Positions 24,283 to 33,428 of a DNA stretch of 64,000 nt are shown piece after piece. A program made the translations under genes and the position numbers. The DNA lies in NCBI RefSeq assembly GCF_020819595.1, contig NZ_JAJHNP010000007.1:186001-250000 (forward strand). The letters are read 5' to 3'. The notes under the pieces were generated by a model that saw only the letters and a list, made by a program, of their open reading frames with translations, had not been told where the DNA came from and searched no databases. The DNA comes from Streptomyces barringtoniae. Lineage in GTDB: Bacteria; Actinomycetota; Actinomycetes; Streptomycetales; Streptomycetaceae. Every line of letters starts with the position of its first letter. The stretch's first letter is position 1.

Positions 24283-25881
24283 ATGACACCCACCCTCCCC
24301 CCGAACCCGCCGCCCCCGAACTCGGCCGAGCGCCCCGCCGGCCCGATCCCCGCGCTTGTGAAACCCGGCACGGCCTACGCCGACGCCTGGCGGCGCTGTC
24401 TCGCCGCCGCGCCCGAGGCCTTCCGGGAGGACCGGATCCTCAATCTCTGGGGCGCGGACTGGCGGCCCGACGGACGGACGCTCCCGGCGACCACCCCGGT
24501 CGACGGCACCCCGATCGCCGGAGCCCCGCGGCTCGACGAAGCCACCGCCCGGCGGGCCGTACGAGCGGCCCTCGACCAGCACCGCGCCTGGCGGCACATC
24601 CCGCTGCCCGAACGACGGGCGCGGACAGCCGCCACCCTGGACGCGCTCACCGCACACCGTGAGCTGCTCGCCCTGCTGCTCGTCTGGGAGATCGGCAAGC
24701 CCTGGCGGCTCGCCCTCGCGGACGTCGACCGGGCGATCGACGGCGCGCGCTGGTACGCCGACGGCATCGAGCCCATGCTCGCCGACCGGACCCCGCTGGA
24801 CGGACCCGTGTCCAACATCGCCAGCTGGAACTATCCGATGAGCGTGCTCGTGCACGCCGCCCTGGTGCAGGCCCTGGCCGGCAACGCCGTGATCGCCAAG
24901 ACCCCGACCGACGGCGGTGTCGCATGCCTCACCCTGGCCATGGCGCTGGCCGCCCGCGAGGGAGTGCCGGTCACCCTGGTCGGCGGCAGCGGCCGCGAGC
25001 TGAACGAGGCACTCGTGCGGGCGCCGGAGATCGGCTGCGTGTCCTTCGTCGGCGGCCGCGACACCGGAGCCGACGTCGCCACGGCGGTCGCCGGCCTCGG
25101 CAAACCGCACATCCTGGAACAGGAGGGCCTGAACACCTGGGGCATCTGGGACTTCTCCGGCTGGGAGCGGCTCACCGCCGTGATCCCCAAGCTCTTCGAC
25201 TACGGGAAACAGCGCTGCACCGCTTACCCGCGTTTCGTCGTGCAGCGCTCCCTGTTCGACGCGTTCCTGGCCGCGTACCTCCCCGCGGTCCGCTCGGTCC
25301 GCGTCGGCCACCCCCTGGCGGTCGCGGACCCGGCCGACCCACTCCCCGAGCTGGACTTCGGCCCGCTGATCAACGCGGCCAAGGCCAAGGAACTCACCGA
25401 CCAGGTGGCCGAGGCCGTCGACCGGGGCGCCGTACCCCTGTACCGGGGCCGCCCCGACGAAACGCGGTTCCTGCCCGGCCAGGACACCTCCGCCTACGTC
25501 CACCCGGTGACCCTCCTCAACCCGCCGCCGTCCTCCCCGCTGCACCATGCGGAGCCCTTCGGCCCGGTCGACACGATCGTCCTGGTCGACACCGAGGCCG
25601 AGCTACTGGCCGCCATGAACGCGTCCAACGGCGCGCTGGTCGCCACCCTCGCCACGGACGACCGGGCCACCTACGACCGGCTCGCCCCGCAGATCCGCGC
25701 CTTCAAGACCGGGCACTCCGTCCCACGCTCCCGGGGCGACCGCGACGAACTGTTCGGCGGTTTCGGCGCCTCCTGGCGGGGTGCTTTCGTCGGCGGCGAT
25801 CTTCTGGTGCGAGCCGTCACCCGGGGCCCGGCGGACGAGCGGCTGCCGGGGAACTTCCCGGAGTACCACCTCATGCCGTGA
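24283..25881 (+). CDS. Aldehyde dehydrogenase family protein
   Basis: A 532-residue ALDH. The cofactor segment is NIASWNYPMSVLVHAALVQA, and the catalytic Cys312 is in FDYGKQRCTAYPRFVVQ. The usual general-base motif LELGGKN is replaced by ILEQEGLNTWGIW, so it belongs to a diverged ALDH branch. The start ATG follows GAGAGCGGAG. It follows sucCD on the same strand after the repeat spacer. An acyl-CoA-linked or semialdehyde substrate fits the surroundings, but the sequence does not settle it. Confidence 0.83.
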   Translation: MTPTLPPNPPPPNSAERPAGPIPALVKPGTAYADAWRRCLAAAPEAFREDRILNLWGADWRPDGRTLPATTPVDGTPIAGAPRLDEATARRAVRAALDQHRAWRHIPLPERRARTAATLDALTAHRELLALLLVWEIGKPWRLALADVDRAIDGARWYADGIEPMLADRTPLDGPVSNIASWNYPMSVLVHAALVQALAGNAVIAKTPTDGGVACLTLAMALAAREGVPVTLVGGSGRELNEALVRAPEIGCVSFVGGRDTGADVATAVAGLGKPHILEQEGLNTWGIWDFSGWERLTAVIPKLFDYGKQRCTAYPRFVVQRSLFDAFLAAYLPAVRSVRVGHPLAVADPADPLPELDFGPLINAAKAKELTDQVAEAVDRGAVPLYRGRPDETRFLPGQDTSAYVHPVTLLNPPPSSPLHHAEPFGPVDTIVLVDTEAELLAAMNASNGALVATLATDDRATYDRLAPQIRAFKTGHSVPRSRGDRDELFGGFGASWRGAFVGGDLLVRAVTRGPADERLPGNFPEYHLMP

Positions 25882-25897
25882 CCCTCACACGACGTAC

Positions 25898-25916
25898 ACG
25901 GAATCATGCATTCCGT
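25898..25916. terminator. Short inverted repeat after the aldehyde dehydrogenase gene
   Basis: ACGGAAT and ATTCCGT pair around CATGC, with partly matching GTAC flanks. It lies 17 bp after the stop codon and could be a weak terminator or a binding site. Confidence 0.35.
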
Positions 25917-26056
25917 ACACGCCCGCCGACCAGGCGGCCCGGCTCGCCCCGGGCCGCCCCCACGGGACGGATACGCAGGTGAAACGCACTCCGAAACCTT
26001 GGTATTGTTGTCCCTGTCGCCGCGGGGAACACCCCCGGCAAGGCGGCAGACACCTA

Positions 26057-26141
26057 GTCCGGGTGGCGGAATGGCAGACGCGCTAGCTTGAGGTGCTAGT
26101 GCCCTTTATCGGGCGTGGGGGTTCAAGTCCCCCCTCGGACA
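26057..26141 (+). tRNA. tRNA-Leu (anticodon GAG)
   Basis: An 85-nt class II tRNA. The acceptor arms are GTCCGGG and CTCGGAC (one G-U pair). The D-loop region is GGCGGAATGGCAGACGC, and the anticodon stem GCTAGC/GCTAGT has loop TTGAGGT, giving anticodon GAG. The long variable arm is TGCCCTTTATCGGGCG, and the T arm GGGGGTTCAAGTCCCCC is perfect. No CCA is encoded. A recombinase remnant reads into its 3' half from the other strand. Confidence 0.95.
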
Positions 26142-27440
26142 CAACGATTGACGATACGGTGACGAGGGCCTCGACCTTACGGTCGCGGTCTTCGTTGCGT
26201 GTTCGTAGCTGATAGTGATGCCTAGGGCTTCGTAGAGCGGACCTTTCTTCTCGACGGCGGCAGTCTGGATACGCCGTGCAAGATCTCCAAGACTCTCAGT
26301 GATTCCCCGGATCTGTTGCGCGTCGAGCGGGGATTGCTTCTTCCGGGTGACGGCGGGTTTCGCGTTGAGCTTGTTCTGCGCCGTGTCCTTGTCCCGCTGG
26401 GCCTCGTTGATCCACTGGGTGACGACGGCCGGGTCGGCTCCGGCGTCGAGGGCTGCCTGGTAGCGGACGAGGCGCCGCTCGCACTCCTTGATCGCCTGGC
26501 GTGCTTGGGTCTGTTCGGGGGTCTGGGGCTCTGCGGTGCTCGCTGCGGTGCTCGCGTGGGTGAGGGCTTCGATGGTGGCGGAGAGCCGGTCCGGGGCGAA
26601 GGCCCGGGCGATCCACTGATCCAGGGCCTGGCAGACGATGTCTTCGCGCAGGTAGACGGTGCGTGGGTGGGTGAGGTCGGGGTAGAGGGCGGCTTCTTCC
26701 TCTTTGAACTCGCAGCGGTAGTAGACGCGGCTGCGGATGGTGGCGGGCTGCATCTTGCGCCCGCACGGGCTGCACCGGACCCGGCCGCGCAGAGCGTAGG
26801 GGCGCGCGCCCCGCTTGCCGGCGCGCTCCTGACGGCCCTGGTTGCGGGCGCGCTGTGTGCGCACGGTGCGGGCGGCATCGAAGAGATCGGTGCTGATGAT
26901 CGCTTCGTGGGCGGGTTCGATGGAGGGGATCCACTCCTCGACGGGATTGTGGGTCATGTGGGTGCGGTGGCCGAGGGTGACGTCGTCGACGTCGAGGAGG
27001 CGTTCCTCCTTGCGCTGCTTGTTCCAGACCTCGTGGCCGGTGTAGCGGGGGTTGAGGAGGATGGCGCGCACGGCGCCCTGCTGCCATGCGGTCTTCTTGC
27101 GGTGCGGATTGCGGGTGGCGTCGTGGGCGGAGGGGCAGGGAACGCCTTCCCGGGTGAGCAGGGCGGCGATGGCGCTGTAGCTCATGCCCTCCACATACAT
27201 GGTGAAGATCCGCTGCACGACGGGTGCGGCGGCGGGGCGGGGTCCAGCTCGAGTTTGTGGATGCGCTGGCCGGCGGCGGCCTTGGACGGGTTGGGGTGGG
27301 GTCCGGTGTCGGCGATCCGGTAGCCGTAGGGTGGCCGCCCGCCGAGGTAGCGGCCTTGGAGCTGGGCCTGGGAGCTCATGGCCCGGCTCACGCCATGGCG
27401 ACCTGGTTGACGGAGAGGAGGATCTCGATGGGGCCAGGCT
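26106..27440 (-). pseudogene. Decayed large serine recombinase (integrase) next to tRNA-Leu
   Basis: Recognisable recombinase parts are ILLSVNQVAMA, LQGRYLGGRPPYGYR, VVQRIFTMYVEGMSYSAIAALLTREGVP, the zinc ribbon RGRVRCSPCGRKM...YYRCEF and a coiled-coil tail. The N-terminal resolvase domain with the catalytic Ser is missing. At least two frameshifts are present, near 27395 and 27235. The last residues CPRGDLNPHAR are encoded inside the tRNA-Leu gene, so the gene was once joined to the attachment site there. It is not functional as it stands. Confidence 0.85.
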
Positions 27441-27511
27441 CCTCACGCTAACGCGCGGTGGTCGCCCGTCGTCCTACGATGGGTGAAGATCACATGCGAA
27501 GGGAGCGTGAA

Positions 27512-27838
27512 ATGATCTTCATCACGGCCAAGTTCCGGATCAAGCCGGAGTACGCGGAGAGGTGGCCCGAGATCTCCCGTGAGTTCACGGAGGCCACTCG
27601 CAGTGAGCCCGGCTGTCTGTGGTTCGACTGGTCGCGCAGCCTCGACGATCCCACCGAGTATGTGCTCGTAGAGGCGTTCCGGGACGGTGACGCCGGTACC
27701 GCGCATGTCCAGTCCGACCACTTCAAGTCGGCGCAGCAGACCCTGCCACCCCACCTGGTCGAGACGCCGCGAATCGTCAACGCGGCCCTGGAGCAGGATG
27801 ACTGGTCCCTGCTCGGGGAAATGGCAGTCAAGGGCTGA
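27512..27838 (+). CDS. Antibiotic biosynthesis monooxygenase (ABM) domain protein
   Basis: A 108-residue single ABM (dimeric alpha+beta barrel) protein: MIFITAKFRIKPEYAERWPE, then EPGCLWFDWSRSLDDPTEYVLVEAFRD, and DHFKSAQQTLPPHL. Such proteins act as cofactor-free monooxygenases on quinols or have no known activity. The start follows AAGGGAGCG. It stands alone just inside the recombinase remnant; the next gene, an aldo/keto reductase, is 398 bp away. Confidence 0.85.
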   Translation: MIFITAKFRIKPEYAERWPEISREFTEATRSEPGCLWFDWSRSLDDPTEYVLVEAFRDGDAGTAHVQSDHFKSAQQTLPPHLVETPRIVNAALEQDDWSLLGEMAVKG

Positions 27839-28236
27839 CGGAGTCGCGGAGGGGCAGGGAAACACGACTGCCGCGTTCTCCCGCGCCGGGACATGTCACT
27901 CACCGCCAGCATGTGCGTGCGGTGCCAGGGTCTCGCCCACCGCCTCGCCGGAAGACAGTGGATCCACGTCGCCATCCGGGGTGTCTCGGCCTACCTCTGG
28001 CCAAGACACCCGGGTCGCCGGGGCACGAGGCCGGCCGGCGGCTGGGTAACCCTGTCCGGGGTACGTTCAGCAGCAGTAGGCAAGTGCTGTTGCCGGGGCC
28101 CACGAAATGATCTGATGAAAGTCCCTGCCAAGCGCCGCTCCGGTAACCGCCCGGGTGCCGAGCCTGCGGCAGACCGTGGTGCGCCTGCACCGGGCCGTGT
28201 CGACTGCCTCGCGCATGACAACAAAGGACTGCCCCT
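27839..28236. other. Gene-free stretch before the aldo/keto reductase
   Basis: I find no open frame with coding character and no clear repeat. The promoter of the following gene presumably lies near its 3' end. Confidence 0.4.
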
Positions 28237-29241
28237 ATGGAATACCGTCATCTTGGCCGCAGTGGTCTGGTCATCAGCGAGATCGCCTACGGGAACTGGC
28301 TGACCCATGGCTCGCAGGTGGAGGCGGAGGCGGCGACCGCGTGCGTGCGCGCGGCGCTGGACCTCGGCATCACCACCTTTGACACGGCCGATGTCTATGC
28401 GGCAACGCGTGCCGAGTCGGTGCTGGGCGATGCGCTGAAGGGCGAGCGCCGCGAGGGGCTGGAGATCTTCACCAAGGTGTACTGGCCGACCGGGCCGGGT
28501 CGCAACGATCGGGGGCTCTCCCGCAAGCACGTCATGGAGTCGATCGAAGGGTCGCTGCGACGCCTGCGGACCGACTACGTGGACCTGTACCAGGCGCACC
28601 GGTACGACGTGGCCACGCCGCTGGAGGAGACGATGGAGGCGTTCGCCGACATCGTCCACTCCGGCAAGGCTCACTACATCGGTGTTTCCGAGTGGCCCGC
28701 GGAGCAGATCCGGCGTGCTCACGCGCTGGCGCGGGAACTGCACATCCCTCTGGTGTCCAATCAGCCCCAGTACAACGCCTTGTGGCGAGTGATCGAGGGT
28801 GAGGTCGTGCCCACCTGCGAGGAACTGGGCATGGGTCAGGTGGTGTTTTCTCCGATCGCGCAGGGTGTGCTGACGGGCAAGTACGAGCCCGGTCGCCGGC
28901 CCCCGCAGGGCTCGCGGGCCACCGATGACAAGGGCGGGGCCGACATGATCGCGCGGTGGATGCGCGACGAGGTGCTGGAGGCCGTACAGCGGCTCAAGCC
29001 GCTGGCCGCCGAGGCCGGGCTGTCGCTCGCGCAACTGGCCGTGGCCTGGGTGCTGCAGAACTCCAACGTCTCGGCCGCCATCATCGGGGCCTCGCGTCCG
29101 GAGCAGGTCGAGGAGAACGCCAAGGCGTCCGGTGTCGTGCTGGAGGCTGACCTCATGGCCCGCATCGAGGAGGTCCTGGAGCCGGTTGCGGTCACCGACC
29201 CCAAGCGGGTCCACGACAATGTGCCACAGCGCCGCCCCTGA
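28237..29241 (+). CDS. Aldo/keto reductase (Kv-beta-like group)
   Basis: A 334-residue TIM-barrel NADPH reductase: MEYRHLGRSGLVISEIAYGN. The catalytic Asp and Tyr are in FDTADVYAA, Lys is in EIFTKVYWP and His is in LYQAHRYD. The cofactor end reads AAIIGASRPEQVEENAKASG. The SRKHVMESIEGSLRRLRTDYVDLYQ segment places it with the potassium-channel-beta-like AKRs. Substrates in this group vary. It is followed 203 bp later by an SDR gene on the same strand. Confidence 0.9.
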   Translation: MEYRHLGRSGLVISEIAYGNWLTHGSQVEAEAATACVRAALDLGITTFDTADVYAATRAESVLGDALKGERREGLEIFTKVYWPTGPGRNDRGLSRKHVMESIEGSLRRLRTDYVDLYQAHRYDVATPLEETMEAFADIVHSGKAHYIGVSEWPAEQIRRAHALARELHIPLVSNQPQYNALWRVIEGEVVPTCEELGMGQVVFSPIAQGVLTGKYEPGRRPPQGSRATDDKGGADMIARWMRDEVLEAVQRLKPLAAEAGLSLAQLAVAWVLQNSNVSAAIIGASRPEQVEENAKASGVVLEADLMARIEEVLEPVAVTDPKRVHDNVPQRRP

Positions 29242-29444
29242 GGCGTCGACGTCCTTGCGGTGATCGGCAGCCGCGACCTTTCGGGCCTCCAAGCCGGTCT
29301 CCGTGAAGCGTCACAACAGCACGCCCCCTGCCTCCTCACAGCGGAATGAGGTGGCCGTGGGAGCAGCACTCCACAACGGCGGCCCCTTTCGACGGCCGGT
29401 CCGCTCCCTCCGCACATCCGAATCACACACAGTGGCTGGATCGC

Positions 29445-30215
29445 ATGACTCGTTTTCAGGACCGGGTGGCAATCGTCACGGGCGCAGGAGCTCCGGACGG
29501 GATCGGTGCCGCGGTGGCGCGGGGACTTGTCGCGGAGGGCGGCCGGGTCGTGTTGTGCGCGACCTCCGAGCGGATCCACGAGCGGGCCGCGGAATTGGGC
29601 GAGGCTGCTGTGGGTATGGTCGCCGACCTGACACTCGAAGGAAGCGCGGATGCCGTGCTGCACGCCGCATTCGAGCGATGGGGTCGGGTCGATGTGCTGG
29701 TGAACAATGCGGGCATGACCTCGGTGACCTCGGGCTGGGACGCTGACGGGGACGTCGCCGCCCTGTCACTGGCGGACTGGAACGCGGCCCTGGCCCGCAA
29801 TCTGACGACGGCCTTCTTGATGTGCCGTGCCGTGGTGCCCGCCATGAGGGCGGCTGGATACGGCCGGATCGTCTCGGTCGGCTCCACCACGGGAACGGTC
29901 ACGGCGATGCCGGGGCAGGCCACCTACACAGCGGCGAAGGCCGGCCTGGTGGGGCTGTCCCAGGCGCTCGCCCTCGAGGTCGTCAGGGACGGCGTGACGG
30001 TGAACATCGTGGCTCCCGGTTATGTGGCGACCGGTTCACAGCTGGAGTTCGAGGCCGCGGCCGCCGCGGCGGGGCCGTTTGGACGCAGCGGCACGGCGGA
30101 GGAGATCGCGGCGTGCGTGCTGTTCTTGGCGCATGAATCGGCTTCCTTCGTCACCGGCACGGTCCTGGTGGCGGACGGCGGTCACCATCTCCCGGAGACC
30201 TGGCCCGCTTCGTGA
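29445..30215 (+). CDS. SDR-family oxidoreductase
   Basis: A 256-residue classical SDR. The cofactor motif is TGAGAPDGIGAAVA, followed by NNAGMTSV, the catalytic Ser in VSVGSTTG, and Tyr and Lys in ATYTAAKAGLVGLSQAL. The end VTGTVLVADGGHHLP is normal. I place the start at ATG 29445 (MTRFQDRVAIVTG). It resembles 3-oxoacyl reductase or sugar-alcohol dehydrogenases, but no substrate can be fixed. A truncated catalase gene begins 27 bp after its stop and probably shares its transcript. Confidence 0.88.
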   Translation: MTRFQDRVAIVTGAGAPDGIGAAVARGLVAEGGRVVLCATSERIHERAAELGEAAVGMVADLTLEGSADAVLHAAFERWGRVDVLVNNAGMTSVTSGWDADGDVAALSLADWNAALARNLTTAFLMCRAVVPAMRAAGYGRIVSVGSTTGTVTAMPGQATYTAAKAGLVGLSQALALEVVRDGVTVNIVAPGYVATGSQLEFEAAAAAAGPFGRSGTAEEIAACVLFLAHESASFVTGTVLVADGGHHLPETWPAS

Positions 30216-30242
30216 AGCAAGACCGAGCAGGGAATCCAGAAC

Positions 30243-31049
30243 ATGACCGACGCCGAGGCCAGAGCCATGCGCGCCGAGGACCTCGACTGCCACCGACGCG
30301 ACCTACGGAACGCGATCACCCGCAGGGACTTCCCTTCCTGGCGCCTCGAAATGCAGATCATGCCCTACGAGGAGGCGGCCGACTACCGCTTCAATCCGTT
30401 CGACATCACCAAGGTCTGGCCGCACGACGACTACCCGCCGATCACCGTCGGGTGCTTGGTCCTCGACCGCAACCCCGAGAATTTCTTCGCCCAGATCGTG
30501 CAGGCCGGATTCGACGTGGCGAACTTCGTCCCCGGCATCGGGCCGAGCCCGGACCGCATGGTGCTGGGCCGGATGTTCGCCTACGCCGACTCAAGCCGCT
30601 ATCGCACCGGCCCCAACTACGCGCAGCTTCCCGTCAACCGGCCCGTCAACGAGGTGCACAACTACAACAAGGACGGCCCGATGTGCTACCACCACATCGG
30701 AGACCAGCCCGTCTACGCACCCAACAGCTACAGCGGACCCAGAGGCGAGCCGCAGCGCTACCGCGACCCCGGCTGGTTCGTGGAAGCCGGTGAGATCACA
30801 CGCGCGGCCTACGAGGCGCACAAGGGCGACGACGACTTCATCCAGCCCGGCACGCTCTACCGCGACGTGATGACGCCGACGGACCAGGATCATCTGGTCG
30901 AAAACATCGTCTCGCACCTGAGTCAGGAGGTGGAGCGCTTCGTCCAGGAACGAGCGGTCAACGACTACTGGACGAAAGTCGACCCCAACCTCGGCGCCCG
31001 GGTCGCCGAAGGTATCGGTCTGGGGTCGCCGCAGCCGGGCCACGGGTAA
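30243..31049 (+). CDS. Catalase lacking the N-terminal catalytic half
   Basis: 268 residues match the C-terminal two-thirds of a heme catalase: EMQIMPYEEAADYRFNPFDI, then TKVWPHDDYP, VPGIGPSPDRM and the heme-ligand Tyr in FAYADSSRYRTGPNYAQLPVN. The distal His and Asn in the missing N-terminal half are absent, so normal catalase activity is not expected. The ATG lies exactly where the family has its TDEEA-type segment, and a GCAGGGAA ribosome site is present, so it is translatable. It is probably a relic of a deletion, but might bind heme. Confidence 0.8.
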   Translation: MTDAEARAMRAEDLDCHRRDLRNAITRRDFPSWRLEMQIMPYEEAADYRFNPFDITKVWPHDDYPPITVGCLVLDRNPENFFAQIVQAGFDVANFVPGIGPSPDRMVLGRMFAYADSSRYRTGPNYAQLPVNRPVNEVHNYNKDGPMCYHHIGDQPVYAPNSYSGPRGEPQRYRDPGWFVEAGEITRAAYEAHKGDDDFIQPGTLYRDVMTPTDQDHLVENIVSHLSQEVERFVQERAVNDYWTKVDPNLGARVAEGIGLGSPQPGHG

Positions 31050-31269
31050 CAATCGCCGAGACCGAACTCCCTCGTCCTCAGCGCAACGAGCACGACAGGT
31101 CGTCCTGGGTCCCGAGCCAGGCGCCAGAGTGACGTTCGCATACCTGCCAGCAAACAGCACTGACGCCGCCGATGGCCGTGGCCAAGCGGCGCAACGAACT
31201 ACGCCTGCCCGGGGTCAGCTCAGGAACTCGGCCAGCGGGAACGAACGGCGACTCCGCGGTGGCCCCAAG

Positions 31270-31590
31270 GGCGACAACGTCCGCCAGGAGTGGGCCGCCG
31301 AGCAGGTTGGCCGGGAGGGCTTCACCATCCTGGAGGCCGTCTGGGCACCTCAGGCTCCAGCGTGGTTACGGGAAGTCCCCGCTGTCCAGGTCCTGCGCCG
31401 GGCCTGGGTGGAGCAGTACCGCCGCGACGGCGAGGATGTGCTCTGAGGGGAGGGCAAAGACCTCCCGCCGGGCAGACGCCGGGCTCTCCTCGCCCTATGA
31501 TCCCGACGCCCGCTATGCGACCGGTGGAGACGAGTGGTACGGGGGAGTTTCTCCGGGCCGGATCGACGCCCTTGTTGGGTGACGACGGCC
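31270..31590 (+). pseudogene. Transposase remnant (IS1182-like)
   Basis: In-frame pieces read EGFTILEAVWAPQAPAWLRE, VPAVQVLRRAWVEQYRRDGEDVL, a TGA stop, EGKDLPPGRRRAL and, one frame over, SSPYDPDARYATGGDEWYG. The order matches the N-terminal middle part of IS1182-type transposases. There is at least one stop and one frameshift. No terminal inverted repeats were found, and the catalytic region is missing. Confidence 0.55.
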
Positions 31591-31737
31591 AGAAGGTGGA
31601 TCCGTCCAGGCGTCGAAACGACCGCCGGCGCGGCCAGCCGCTCGCGCACCGGGCTCTGCCGGTGCGGCTGTTCGGCCAAGACATCCACGAGCACTTCAGG
31701 TAGGGCCGGCCCCAGCAGGCCACCGGGGCCCGGGGCG

Positions 31738-33000
31738 CTACCCCCGATCCCCGAGGGCTGCCGGAGGCTGGGGGGAGGGAGTAGGTGCGCCCATGCGTTG
31801 GGCTGCCATGACTTGTCCGGCCTCCGCGTCGGACGAAGCGACCACCTCGGAGCGACGACTGCCCCGGTCCATGAGGCCGCCCGTGAAGGCGAGGCCGAGA
31901 CCGGCCATGGCGAGAGCCGCGCCGATCAGGTTGGGCGAGGCCCAGCCCCAGCCCGCCGAGATGACCAGGCCGCCGAGCCAGGCGCCGCCCGCGTTGGCAA
32001 GATTGAAGGCGGAGTGGTTGGAGGCCGCCGCCATCGTCGGAGCGTTCTGCGCCTTGGCCATGAGCAGCATCTGGACGGGCGTGGTGATGAGGGAACCCAG
32101 CGCGCCGATGAAGGTGATCGTCACCAGCGCGGGCACGGTGCTGTGGACGGTGAAGTAGAACGTCACCAGCGCTGCGGCGAGCAGAGCAAGACCCGCGTAC
32201 AGCGTCGGCCGCAGAGCGCGGTCCGTGAGTGGGCCCGCAACCAGAGTGCCGAGGGTCATGCCGACGCCGTAGAGCGCGAGGACCAGGGTGGTCGAGGAGT
32301 CGGAGATGCCCGTCAGGTGCGTCAGCATGGGCACGAGGTAGCTGTAGACGGCGAAGAAGCCACCGAACCCGACAACGGCCGTGGCCAGGCCGATCGCCAC
32401 CTGCTTGTTGCCCATCGCCCGCAGCTCGTGCCGGATGCCGGACTGCCGGCCGCGTGGCTGGTGAGGAATGAAGAAGGCCAGCGAGGCAAGGGCGACGAGG
32501 CCGATGACGGCGACCGCGTAGTAGGCGGACCGCCAGCCCAGCTGCTGTCCGAGGGCCGTGCCGGCCGGTACACCGACGATGTTGGCAATGGTGAGTCCGA
32601 GGAACATCCTCGAGACGGCACGTGCCGCCCGTTCGGGGGCGACCAGCCGGGAGGCGACGACGGCGCCTACGCCGAACAGTGCTCCGTGCGGCAAACCTGC
32701 CAGGAAGCGCGCGGCAAAGAGCAGGCCGAAGTCGGGAGCGAGCGCGGACGCGGTGTTGCCGACCACGAACAGCCCGGACAGGAGCAGCAGCAGCCGCTTG
32801 TGGGATACGCGCGCCCCGATGCCCGTCAGCACGGGGGCGCCGACGACGACGCCGAGCGCGTAAGCCGAGACGAGGTTGCCGGCGTGCGGCACGGACACGC
32901 CGATCCCGTCAGCGATCTGGGGCAGCAGCCCCATCGTGGCGAACTCGGTCGTGCCGACGCCGAACGCGACGACAGCAAGGGCCAGCAGAGCCAGTGGCAT
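31738..33000 (-). CDS. MFS transporter, DHA1 (AraJ-like) family
   Basis: A 420-residue 12-helix transporter starting MPLALLALAVVAFGVGTTEF. The first helix motif GTTEFATMGLLPQIADG, the GARVSHKRLLL loop and LAGLPHGALFGVGAV are typical of the AraJ/CmlA-like DHA1 group, which exports sugars or drugs. The start at 33000 was chosen because homology begins there; the upstream extension is not convincing. The C-terminal 40 residues are hydrophilic. The gene is isolated; its neighbour upstream on the same strand is 428 bp away. Confidence 0.85.
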   Translation of the reverse strand: MPLALLALAVVAFGVGTTEFATMGLLPQIADGIGVSVPHAGNLVSAYALGVVVGAPVLTGIGARVSHKRLLLLLSGLFVVGNTASALAPDFGLLFAARFLAGLPHGALFGVGAVVASRLVAPERAARAVSRMFLGLTIANIVGVPAGTALGQQLGWRSAYYAVAVIGLVALASLAFFIPHQPRGRQSGIRHELRAMGNKQVAIGLATAVVGFGGFFAVYSYLVPMLTHLTGISDSSTTLVLALYGVGMTLGTLVAGPLTDRALRPTLYAGLALLAAALVTFYFTVHSTVPALVTITFIGALGSLITTPVQMLLMAKAQNAPTMAAASNHSAFNLANAGGAWLGGLVISAGWGWASPNLIGAALAMAGLGLAFTGGLMDRGSRRSEVVASSDAEAGQVMAAQRMGAPTPSPQPPAALGDRG

Positions 33001-33428
33001 GGCGTAGGGGAACCTTTCGAGACAGCGGTCCGGGGACGGATGGAGGAAGGCGTGCCTGGGGTCCTCTCCGGCCCCGTGACCAGCCCTGCGCAACCCCAGA
33101 ACGAGGCAAGCCCCCTGAGGGCAGCAGCGGGACAAGGCCTCGCATTCCAAGATTGATCAGCACATGTCGGTGACCTCTGTCACGCCCCCTTTTTGCGGGT
33201 GACGGGGCACGAGGAGGTATGTCTGAACGCGCATCCGCGCAGTGGCGGCAGCGATGGGACGTGTGACATCGGGGGATGGCGGCTCGTTGGGGAGCAGGCT
33301 GAGCCGGTGGTGGCGCGCATGCGTACGGCGGGCGGAGGCCGGTGAGTCCGACGGTGTGTGCCGAGGCCGTCGCGGGAGCGTCGCGGCGAGGGCCGGGGCG
33401 GGCCCTGCAGCCCAGCGGGCCGGCGGTG
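33001..33428. other. Gene-free stretch with a small palindrome
   Basis: No credible gene. A 14-bp inverted repeat GTGACctctGTCAC (33170-33183) lies about 170 bp upstream of the MFS start and might be an operator. The rest holds nothing I can name. Confidence 0.4.
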
